This document shows, piece by piece, positions 1 to 5,998 of a stretch of 9,658 nucleotides of DNA. Each line of letters starts with the position of its first letter. The first letter of the stretch is position 1. The DNA is from CAMCYM01 sp041191165. Its GTDB lineage: Bacteria; Bacteroidota; Bacteroidia; Flavobacteriales_D; Sanyastnellaceae. The notes beneath the pieces were generated by a model. The model was not told the origin of the DNA. It searched no databases and saw nothing but the letters and a program-made list of their open reading frames with translations. The stretch lies in contig JBEEPJ010000069.1 in the NCBI GenBank assembly GCA_041191165.1, positions 1 through 9,658 on the forward strand. Reading direction: 5' to 3'. The position numbers were made by a program, and so were the translations under genes.

Positions 1-1680
1 CGGCTGCAGGTCGCCTTTTTTTGTTTCTGGAAGTTCCCCTAGGACCGTGGCGTTGCGCAGCTTCTTAAGGTACTCCGGAGTGTATCCGACGTGTTGCGCA
101 ACTTCCAGGATGGGCCTTCCAGATTCCAACATGCCCTCAGCTTGGGCTAACTTGTGGTTTCGGATCAGTTCGCCGGCGCTGAATCCGAGAGATTTTGCCT
201 TTCGGTACAGGTGGCGTTCACTCATACCCATCGCCTTCGCCACAGAGGCAACTGAAGAATGTGGAAGCCCTTCCAACACATGGCGAGCGACTTCCGCGAG
301 GAACAAGGACCGTTCCATGGCGAATTTCTCGGCAAGCCAAGCGTTTTGTTTTGCTGCCATTTGGCGCTTCCAGCGCACAAGCAAGACCCCTGTCAAGGAG
401 CTGCCGGTTATGAAAAGCCCGAAAAGCAGCCATAAAAGTCTAGAGTCCTCTTCACCATTTACTTGCTTGGAATTAGGGGCCTCAGGAATCAACGAGTACA
501 CCCCATCAACTGAACCAAACCACATCGAACCATCTTCCCGCTCTGCAAACGAACCTCGATTGAACTCCACTCCCGAAAAATGCAATTCCCACGCGGAGGA
601 TACCGGGTCGTAGCGGTTCAAACCGTTGTAGGTGCTGCACCACACTTTGCCCCACCTGTCGATCCCAACTTCGCACACCGCATTGCTCGCAAGCCCATTC
701 GCGGTTGTGAGAAACGTCAGGCTCTTTTCATCGGGTTTCCAAAGCCCGAGGCCCCGCTCGGTCGCAAGCCACCATGAGCCATCGCGGTCTTGTTGCATTC
801 CTGAACATGCCACTCCGGGAGGTATTCCCGTGCGGCGCACTTCATATCCATCCCATAGGAGGACCCCATCGTCTGAAGTCATCAGGTACACTCCTTCGCT
901 GCTTGCCTCCAAATAGCGCACATCCCCTCCTTTCCAGACATAAGTGATATCATTTCCATTCCACCTGCCAAACCCCACATTGTTGCCCACCCAAAGTTGC
1001 TCCCTCCACCGTATCCCCGCCTGGAACGTCTCGTGCCGCGTTCGATACAGATCTAAGACCCTACACGATTCACCGAATAGCGGAAAGACCGCTAGCTCCA
1101 TTCCGAAGGCGAACAAACTGTCTTCGTGAACAACAAAGTTCCCATCTCCAAACGCCAGAACTGGACACCTCAACTCTCCATTCATAAAAATCCCATCGTA
1201 GGTCTGGGCAATCAACGAATCCCCTAACCACACCATACCCCGAATACTCTTCCCGGGAAGCATTTGCTCCGGTCGGCAGACGACACGGAAATTAAAGAGA
1301 GAAAGCCCGTCACAGACCCAGAACAATCCCGTGGTGTCTTTTCCACTCGTGAGCGTGTATCGGGACCCGGGAACGTGTTTGTCCCAATCCAAATGCTTCT
1401 TGTAGGGAGCTAACCCGGTCGAAGCGATGTACGATTCGAGGTCGACGAGGTCATCTTCTAGCCGGATGCGTCCGCTGAAGTCAAACGGATCCTGCACATC
1501 GAAAGCTGTCCCATTCCATATGGACACCCCCTGAGCACCAGAAATCCAAACGTCTCCAAGGGCATCTACAGCGACATAATTCACGGGATAAGACAACGTA
1601 TGAACACGCACGAGTACGGTATCCTGCGCAACAGCCGGAAATAACGCACCAGCAAAAAGCCACACCGTTGCCTTCGTCAT
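1..1680 (-). CDS. Membrane-anchored beta-propeller/AraC-type one-component transcriptional regulator (3' end beyond window)
   Basis: The reading frame has no stop for 560 codons from the ATG at 1680 to the window edge, so the C-terminus lies outside. Residues 1-18 form a signal peptide ending AVA before QD. Residues 20-405 carry beta-propeller repeats of the Reg_prop kind: for example a stretch at 328-359 starting NGLASNAV and containing DRWGKVW and NGL, and a later DGSMWFGSVDGVYSL. One transmembrane helix spans 415-435 and is followed by a basic, probably helical linker. An AraC-type helix-turn-helix begins around 470 (MGMSERHLYR at 484-493); a second half includes VGYTPEYLKKL. The layout implies a periplasmic sensor joined to a cytoplasmic DNA-binding domain, with no kinase or receiver. 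It diverges from the molybdenum-enzyme operon and may control it (inference). GC content is clearly lower than in the operon. The ligand is unknown. Confidence 0.88.
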   Translation of the reverse strand, partial: MTKATVWLFAGALFPAVAQDTVLVRVHTLSYPVNYVAVDALGDVWISGAQGVSIWNGTAFDVQDPFDFSGRIRLEDDLVDLESYIASTGLAPYKKHLDWDKHVPGSRYTLTSGKDTTGLFWVCDGLSLFNFRVVCRPEQMLPGKSIRGMVWLGDSLIAQTYDGIFMNGELRCPVLAFGDGNFVVHEDSLFAFGMELAVFPLFGESCRVLDLYRTRHETFQAGIRWREQLWVGNNVGFGRWNGNDITYVWKGGDVRYLEASSEGVYLMTSDDGVLLWDGYEVRRTGIPPGVACSGMQQDRDGSWWLATERGLGLWKPDEKSLTFLTTANGLASNAVCEVGIDRWGKVWCSTYNGLNRYDPVSSAWELHFSGVEFNRGSFAEREDGSMWFGSVDGVYSLIPEAPNSKQVNGEEDSRLLWLLFGLFITGSSLTGVLLVRWKRQMAAKQNAWLAEKFAMERSLFLAEVARHVLEGLPHSSVASVAKAMGMSERHLYRKAKSLGFSAGELIRNHKLAQAEGMLESGRPILEVAQHVGYTPEYLKKLRNATVLGELPETKKGDLQP

Positions 1681-1870
1681 TGCGACAAAGCTATCCTTGC
1701 CTCACCCAATAAGTCTGTTGAAAATTGTGACACGCCCAGAAAAGTCAGGGCTTTCCTGCCTCGTATTTGGCCTAAAAACCATCCGGATCGAAATCAAGTG
1801 TTTCTGCTCCCATCGAGTAACTCCTGGCCGCCGCAGGCCGACGATGCCACTCTGAGGTTAACTTCACCGC
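1681..1870. promoter_or_regulatory. Divergent intergenic region, probable control region
   Basis: This 190-base spacer separates two divergent start codons, so it must hold the promoter of the minus-strand regulator and probably that of the plus-strand operon. Its left part is AT-richer than the operon. I found no convincing -35/-10 pair, no clear operator and no strong hairpin. A GAGG at 1854-1857 lies 13 bases before the bestrophin start, and AAGGA on the minus strand lies about 13 bases before the regulator start; both spacings are longer than ideal. The regulatory role is inferred from gene orientation only. Confidence 0.4.
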
Positions 1871-2713
1871 ATGGTCGGTTACAATCCCAAGGACTGGTTC
1901 AGCCTCATCTTTCACACGTACAGTACGGAGGTTTTCCGCCGTCTGATTCCCGCCATGCTGGGCATTGGGGTTTTCACCGCCGGGGTCTGCTGGATCGAAC
2001 TCGAATGGATGGATTCGCCGGTGAATCTGTCCAATGCCGTGCACAGCTTGCTCGGATTTGTGCTTTCGCTGTTTCTCGTTTTCCGGACCAACACCGCCTA
2101 CGACCGGTGGTGGGAGGGGCGCAAAAAGTGGGGCGATCTCGTCAACACTTCGCGCACGTGTGCCCTGCGGGTGCATGCCTACATCCCGGACGAGGCGGAA
2201 CGCGCGGCCTTTCGGTCGGCGATTCCCGCGTTTGCCGAGGCGCTCAGGGACCGGTTGCGGGGCGTCGAGGTGCAGCCCGCGTATGGGGTGCGGGACTTGG
2301 GGGAGCGGCTGGCCGTTTTAGTCCAAACCAGCGCCCTCCACCCCGAACAGCTTCGCCTCCTCGAGGAATGCCTCCGCTCTTTCATCGACATCCAAGGCGC
2401 CTGCGAGCGCATCCTGCGCACCCCTATCCCCTACAGCTACAGCATGTTCATGAAGAAATTCATCTTCATGTACGTCGTCACCTTGCCCCTGGGCTTCGTC
2501 GGCACCTTTGCCTGGTGGACCGTGCCGGTCGTCATGGCCGTTTTCTACGTACTCGTGAGCGTCGAGCTCATCGCCGAGGAAATCGAAAACCCCTTCGGAA
2601 CAGACGACAACGACCTGCCCCTCGACGACCTCTGCGCCACCATCCGGCGCGACACCGAATCCCTGATTGGGCCCCATACGTCTGGTTCAGGAAACGCCTA
2701 TTCCATCCGTTGA
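1871..2713 (+). CDS. Bestrophin-family (UPF0187/RFP-TM) anion channel
   Basis: The 280-residue product matches bacterial bestrophins in length and motifs. These are inner-membrane, usually homopentameric channels that pass monovalent anions. Visible landmarks are a hydrophobic helix at about 25-42, a second at 56-71 running into the family signature FRTNTAYDRWWEGRKKWG (71-88), the conserved GACERILRTPIPYSYS (176-191), a hydrophobic pair at about 197-232, and the C-terminal signature ENPFGTDDNDLPLD (239-252). The ATG is preceded by GAGG 13 bases upstream, and the family N-terminus (NPKDWFSLIFH) follows directly. It is the first gene of the operon, and its TGA overlaps the likely TTG start of the next gene. 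Linkage to molybdenum cofactor and formate-dehydrogenase-type genes suggests that its anion could be formate, bicarbonate or another small substrate. That substrate is inference. Confidence 0.93.
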   Translation: MVGYNPKDWFSLIFHTYSTEVFRRLIPAMLGIGVFTAGVCWIELEWMDSPVNLSNAVHSLLGFVLSLFLVFRTNTAYDRWWEGRKKWGDLVNTSRTCALRVHAYIPDEAERAAFRSAIPAFAEALRDRLRGVEVQPAYGVRDLGERLAVLVQTSALHPEQLRLLEECLRSFIDIQGACERILRTPIPYSYSMFMKKFIFMYVVTLPLGFVGTFAWWTVPVVMAVFYVLVSVELIAEEIENPFGTDDNDLPLDDLCATIRRDTESLIGPHTSGSGNAYSIR

Positions 2714-3792
2714 ACCGCTCGCTTCCCACCCCCGTCTGGGGCATCGCGGCCGCCTGGGCCTTTTCGGAATCCGCCGTGGGGGGCTTGATGCATGGGCTCA
2801 AGTTGCCACTCACCGGATTGACGGTGGGGGGATTTGCGGTGGCCTGTCTGGCGGCCATGGCGGCGGTGGTCCGGGGCGGGCGAACGGCAGATGAGAGGAA
2901 GAGGTGGTCGGTGCTGTTGCAGGCGACCCTGTTGGTGATGGCGGTGAAGGGTCTGGCCAGCCCGCACACCCCGGCCACGGCCTATGTGGCGGTGGGATTT
3001 CAGGGGCTGGCAGCATGGGTGAGCTATCGTCTCATCCCCTGGCACCGGCTGGCCACGGTGGTGTTTGCCGTAATGGCCCTGACGGAGTCCGCGGTGCAGA
3101 AGGCCCTGATCATGACGTGGGTGTATGGGGAGGATGTTTGGACTGCGGTGGATGCCTTGAGCGCGTCGGCAGCCCGTCAGTTGCCGGGAGACTCGACGGG
3201 AAGTGTTTGGCTATTAAGCAGTTATATAGGACTCTATGTGATTTGGGGTGCAGTGCTCGGGTTGTACCTGGGCGGATGGCCGGGGCGGTGGAAGCGATGG
3301 GGTCCGGAGTTGCGGGCGCAGTGGCTTTCCGAGGCGGATGGAGGATTGGCGGACGCTCGATCGGAAGGGGCAGTGGAAGGACATGTGGGTTCAAAGGGTC
3401 AGGGAGCTCGAAGCGGTCGAAGCGGTCGAAGGGGCAAGTGGGTGCTCTATTATTTGCTGGGGCTGGGATTCACGCTGGGGACGTTGGCGGGAATGGGCCG
3501 GGGGATGGGGGAACTGGGGTGGCTTTTGCTGCGGAGCGTGGCGGCGACTTTTTTGCTGTTTGGGGTCATCGGGCCGGCCATCCGCTGGTGGGTGGGCCGG
3601 ATGGTGGCGCGGGGAGATCGACCGGCCGGGGCGGGGGCGCTGCTGGCGACGTTCGAGGAGCAGGGGGCGCGCTGGAGATGCTGCTACCGATGGAGCCGGA
3701 AGCGGAATCGGCGCGGGTGGGCGACGCTGCGGGCGGTCGAGTACTACCTCATCCTGGCGGTGGAGATTCCGCCCGCAAACACAGCGCCATGA
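2710..3792 (+). CDS. Polytopic inner-membrane protein of unknown function
   Basis: I do not recognise this family. From a TTG at 2710 the product is 360 residues with roughly seven or eight hydrophobic segments: about 10-26, 36-55, 67-82, 91-110, 113-135, 165-188, 243-262 and 270-293. A hydrophilic basic loop at 190-243 contains an RSG repeat, and the C-terminus is strongly basic with adjacent cysteines at 324-325. A motif appears twice, AFSESAV near residue 17 and ALTESAV near 123, hinting at an internal duplication. I chose TTG because it overlaps the bestrophin stop (TTGA) and keeps the first copy of the motif; an ATG at 2788 after a G-rich stretch is the alternative and would lose it. Its end overlaps the next ATG by four bases. 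The frame stays open further upstream inside bestrophin, but that part is out of frame with a conserved gene and is not counted. The operon suggests a role in transport or in the redox enzyme system. Confidence 0.72.
   Translation: MNRSLPTPVWGIAAAWAFSESAVGGLMHGLKLPLTGLTVGGFAVACLAAMAAVVRGGRTADERKRWSVLLQATLLVMAVKGLASPHTPATAYVAVGFQGLAAWVSYRLIPWHRLATVVFAVMALTESAVQKALIMTWVYGEDVWTAVDALSASAARQLPGDSTGSVWLLSSYIGLYVIWGAVLGLYLGGWPGRWKRWGPELRAQWLSEADGGLADARSEGAVEGHVGSKGQGARSGRSGRRGKWVLYYLLGLGFTLGTLAGMGRGMGELGWLLLRSVAATFLLFGVIGPAIRWWVGRMVARGDRPAGAGALLATFEEQGARWRCCYRWSRKRNRRGWATLRAVEYYLILAVEIPPANTAP
3408..3434 (+). repeat. Three-copy 9-base tandem repeat inside a coding region
   Basis: Two identical copies of TCGAAGCGG are followed by a third with one change (TCGAAGGGG). 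The repeat is in frame and encodes a basic Arg-Ser-Gly loop in the membrane protein, just before a hydrophobic segment. Copy-number changes would alter loop length without breaking the frame. Confidence 0.85.
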
Positions 3793-4859
3793 GCGCCCGC
3801 ATTGTCCTGCTGTCCCTGCCGGTTCGGGTGGGGAAAACCACCTTCCTGCGGGAATGGGCGCGGAGTCGGCCGCCGGGAAGCGTGGGGGGCATTTGCGGGC
3901 CGGAGGAGAAGGGCCTGCGGGTGATGGAGGAATGGGGAACCGGGCTGCGGCACCCTTGGGAATTGGGGGGCGGGGAGGGGCTGGGGGAGGTCGTGGAGGT
4001 GGGGCGGTTTCGGTTTCGAGCAGATGGGTTTCGGTGGGGGCTGGAGCGGTTGTGGGCGGCGGCGGAGGACCCGACGGTGCAGACGGTGCTGGTGGATGAG
4101 TTGGGGCCGCTGGAGGTGCGGGAGGGCCGGGGCTTGGAGCCCGGATTGGGGGCGTGGTTAGCGGCCATGCGACAGCCCCGGCAGGCGGGCCGCGAAGTGG
4201 TGCTGGTGGTTCGGGACTTTCTGCTGGCGGAAGCAGTCGCCTGTTGGGGGTTGCAGGACGCCGAGGTGAACCCGGCGGAGTTGATTCCTCCGCTAGGGGA
4301 CGTGGTGGGGGTCGTGCTGGCGGGCGGGAGGAGCACCCGGATGGGCCGGGATAAGGCCTATCTGATGCAGGTGGATCCGGCGAATGCGCCGGAGCAGGAT
4401 CGACTGCCCGCCTACGACCGCGCCGCCCGTCAGCTGCTGCGGTGCCTCCCCCCCGGCGCGCCGGTGGCCATCAGCGGACCCGGGCACTATCCCCCCTACC
4501 CGGGCTGGCCCGACCGCCCCGACCTCGCCGGCGCCGGACCCCGGAGCGGCCTGCTCACCCTGGCCGCCCAATTCCCCGGCCGGGCCCTGCTGGTGGTCGG
4601 CGTCGACTACCCGCACTTGATGGACAACGCCCTGCACCGCCTCCTCGCCTGCCACCGGCTCACCGGCAAAAGCGCATGCTTCGCCGCTGCCGAGGACGGA
4701 CAAGTGGAACCCTTGGTGTCTTTGATCACAGCGGAGGATTGTGCGTGGTTGGGGGAGACGGGGGAGCCTGTGAAAGGGGTTTGGACTGCGCGCGGCGGCA
4801 TCATCCTTCCCCACGACCCCCGGCTCCAACTCATCAGCATCGACACCCCGCAACCTTGA
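3789..4859 (+). CDS. mobA: THEP1-like NTPase fused to MobA-type molybdenum cofactor guanylyltransferase
   Basis: This 356-residue protein joins two domains. Residues 1-165 resemble THEP1-type nucleoside triphosphatases: a P-loop ending VGKTT at 14-18, GGICGPE at 33-39 where THEP1 has GFLTPE, and a Walker B-like LVDELGPLE at 101-109. The first glycine expected in the P-loop is replaced by Leu10. Residues 171-356 are MobA-like: LAGGRSTRMGRDKA (177-190) is the nucleotide-binding signature, GPRSG (250-254) matches the usual GPLxG, VDYP (272-275) carries the metal-binding aspartate, and VEPLV (306-310) is also typical. MobA joins GMP to molybdopterin, making the cofactor used by the oxidoreductase at the end of this operon. 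In other bacteria MobB, another P-loop protein, partners MobA; the fused NTPase could take that place (inference). The ATG overlaps the preceding stop (ATGA) without a nearby Shine-Dalgarno site, which suggests coupled translation. The longer open frame upstream is a shadow. Confidence 0.88.
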   Translation: MSARIVLLSLPVRVGKTTFLREWARSRPPGSVGGICGPEEKGLRVMEEWGTGLRHPWELGGGEGLGEVVEVGRFRFRADGFRWGLERLWAAAEDPTVQTVLVDELGPLEVREGRGLEPGLGAWLAAMRQPRQAGREVVLVVRDFLLAEAVACWGLQDAEVNPAELIPPLGDVVGVVLAGGRSTRMGRDKAYLMQVDPANAPEQDRLPAYDRAARQLLRCLPPGAPVAISGPGHYPPYPGWPDRPDLAGAGPRSGLLTLAAQFPGRALLVVGVDYPHLMDNALHRLLACHRLTGKSACFAAAEDGQVEPLVSLITAEDCAWLGETGEPVKGVWTARGGIILPHDPRLQLISIDTPQP

Positions 4860-4865
4860 GTCCCC

Positions 4866-5678
4866 ATGCAAGCCATCTCCCTCCACCGCCTGCGCCCCGG
4901 CGCGACCCCCGAGGCCACCACCGACTGGGTCGCCGGCGAATCGCCCCTCGAAATCCAGCTCGAGTGGGGGCCCGACGGTCGGCGCATCACCCAGGCCCTG
5001 TCCATCACCATGCGCACCCCGGGCGATGACCGGGCCTTGGCCGCTGGTTTCCTCCTAACGGAAGGCATCATCGCCGAGCCATCGGACCTGCTGGGCGTGG
5101 ACGAAACCGAAGAAAACCGCGTCCTGTGCCGGCTCGCACCCGAAACCCCCTTCACCCCGGCCTCGCTCGAGCGCAACTTCTATACGACTTCGAGCTGCGG
5201 CGTTTGCGGCAAATCGTCCCTCGACGCCGTGCGGGTACAACGTCGGCTGCCCGCGGAAACCACGCCTCCCCCCATCGACGCGGCGGTGCTCTACCCCCTG
5301 CCCGACCGCCTGCGCGCCGCCCAGACCCAGTTCGAAAAAACCGGCGGCATCCACGCTTCTGGCCTCTTCGACCTCAGCGGCCGCCTGCTGGACCTCGCGG
5401 AGGATGTGGGCCGACACAACGCGCTGGACAAACTCATCGGACGCGCCCTGTACCGGCGGGAGTTGCCGCTCTTTGGGCGTATTTTGGTGCTCAGTGGGCG
5501 GGCGAGCTTTGAGCTGATTCAAAAAGCCAGCCTCGCGGGAATTTCCTGCGTGGCGGCCGTTGGAGCACCTTCAGATCTTGCCATACAACTCGCTGAAGAA
5601 CAGGGCATTGCCTTGTGCGGATTTGTGCGAAACGACCGACTCAACCTCTACACCCATCCCCAACGCATCCGGGCATGA
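4866..5678 (+). CDS. fdhD: FdhD, sulfurtransferase for formate dehydrogenase
   Basis: FdhD passes sulfur from a cysteine desulfurase to the molybdenum cofactor and is needed for active formate dehydrogenases. The 270-residue length is normal. The diagnostic CxxC loop appears as SSCGVCGKSSLD (109-120), with Cys111 and Cys114 as the sulfur-carrying pair. Other family landmarks are GESPLEI (24-30), AAGFLLTEGII (59-69), TGGIHASGLFD (159-169), EDVGRHNALDKLIG (179-192) and SGRASFELIQKA (210-221). The start ATG lies 6 bases after the MobA stop, and the stop overlaps the next ATG (ATGA). Its likely client is the FdhF/YdeP oxidoreductase two genes downstream, and its position right after mobA matches the order of cofactor maturation. 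No key residue appears to be missing. Confidence 0.97.
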   Translation: MQAISLHRLRPGATPEATTDWVAGESPLEIQLEWGPDGRRITQALSITMRTPGDDRALAAGFLLTEGIIAEPSDLLGVDETEENRVLCRLAPETPFTPASLERNFYTTSSCGVCGKSSLDAVRVQRRLPAETTPPPIDAAVLYPLPDRLRAAQTQFEKTGGIHASGLFDLSGRLLDLAEDVGRHNALDKLIGRALYRRELPLFGRILVLSGRASFELIQKASLAGISCVAAVGAPSDLAIQLAEEQGIALCGFVRNDRLNLYTHPQRIRA

Positions 5679-5998
5679 ACATCCGACTCCAAGGCAACCA
5701 CCTCCGCCTCCGACTGTCCCCAGAAGAAGTAAAAACCTTTGAAAATGAAGGTTTTCTCAGCGATGAGACCCCGCTGCCCGGCGGGAGCATCGGCTACACC
5801 CTGCTGCGGAGCGAGGAACACGGCCAAGTCCACGTGCAGTGGTTTGAACAGACCCTGATCGTCTTCGTGCCCGAGGTGCTCAGCCAGCAATGGTGCAGCA
5901 CCGACCTCAATGGCTTCGACGCGGAAGTGGCGGTCGAAGGCGGCGAAAAGCTCGCCGTGCGGGTAGAAAAAGACCTGACCTGCAAGGGAAAGGAATGA
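5675..5998 (+). CDS. DUF7009-like small protein, putative accessory to the molybdenum enzyme
   Basis: A 107-residue soluble protein with no signal peptide or membrane segment. Its opening MNIRLQGNHLRLRLSPEEV, the central LIVFVPEVLSQQW (61-73) and the ending EKDLTC (98-103) resemble small proteins annotated as DUF7009 that I recall beside fdhD in Bacteroidota; this recollection was not checked. It looks rich in beta strands. Cys103, in the conserved-looking EKDxxC ending, is the obvious candidate functional residue; Cys74 is the only other cysteine. The ATG at 5675 is chosen because it overlaps the fdhD stop (ATGA) and begins the conserved N-terminus; an upstream ATG at 5615 would lie inside fdhD. 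Its own stop overlaps the oxidoreductase start in the same way. Position between FdhD and its client suggests a dedicated chaperone or subunit (inference). Confidence 0.85.
   Translation: MNIRLQGNHLRLRLSPEEVKTFENEGFLSDETPLPGGSIGYTLLRSEEHGQVHVQWFEQTLIVFVPEVLSQQWCSTDLNGFDAEVAVEGGEKLAVRVEKDLTCKGKE
5984..5994 (+). promoter_or_regulatory. Ribosome binding site of the FdhF/YdeP gene
   Basis: AAGGG followed by AAAGGA directly precedes the ATG at 5995, with 6 bases between the AAGGG core and the start. It is the clearest purine-rich site in the operon. It supports the start at 5995 over the longer frame that opens upstream inside the DUF7009-like gene. Confidence 0.65.

Noticed and set aside
47..613. 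188-codon + strand frame opposite the regulator
   Set aside because: The minus strand here encodes the transmembrane helix and helix-turn-helix of the regulator in an uninterrupted 560-codon frame; the plus-strand frame has no family resemblance.
1718..1777. TTGAAA at 1718 and TATTTG near 1765 as operon promoter elements
   Set aside because: No properly spaced partner box matches either a sigma-70 or a Bacteroidota-type consensus, so a specific promoter cannot be supported.
1798..2709. Open + strand frame overlapping bestrophin that continues into the membrane protein gene
   Set aside because: It lies out of frame with a clearly conserved bestrophin gene, has an Arg/Pro/His-rich composition typical of a shadow in GC-rich DNA, and only becomes membrane-protein-like after the bestrophin stop.
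2904..3788. Upstream extension of the NTPase-MobA frame
   Set aside because: The extension is glycine-rich shadow translation of the membrane protein gene. The P-loop domain begins at the ATG at 3789, which also forms the ATGA overlap.
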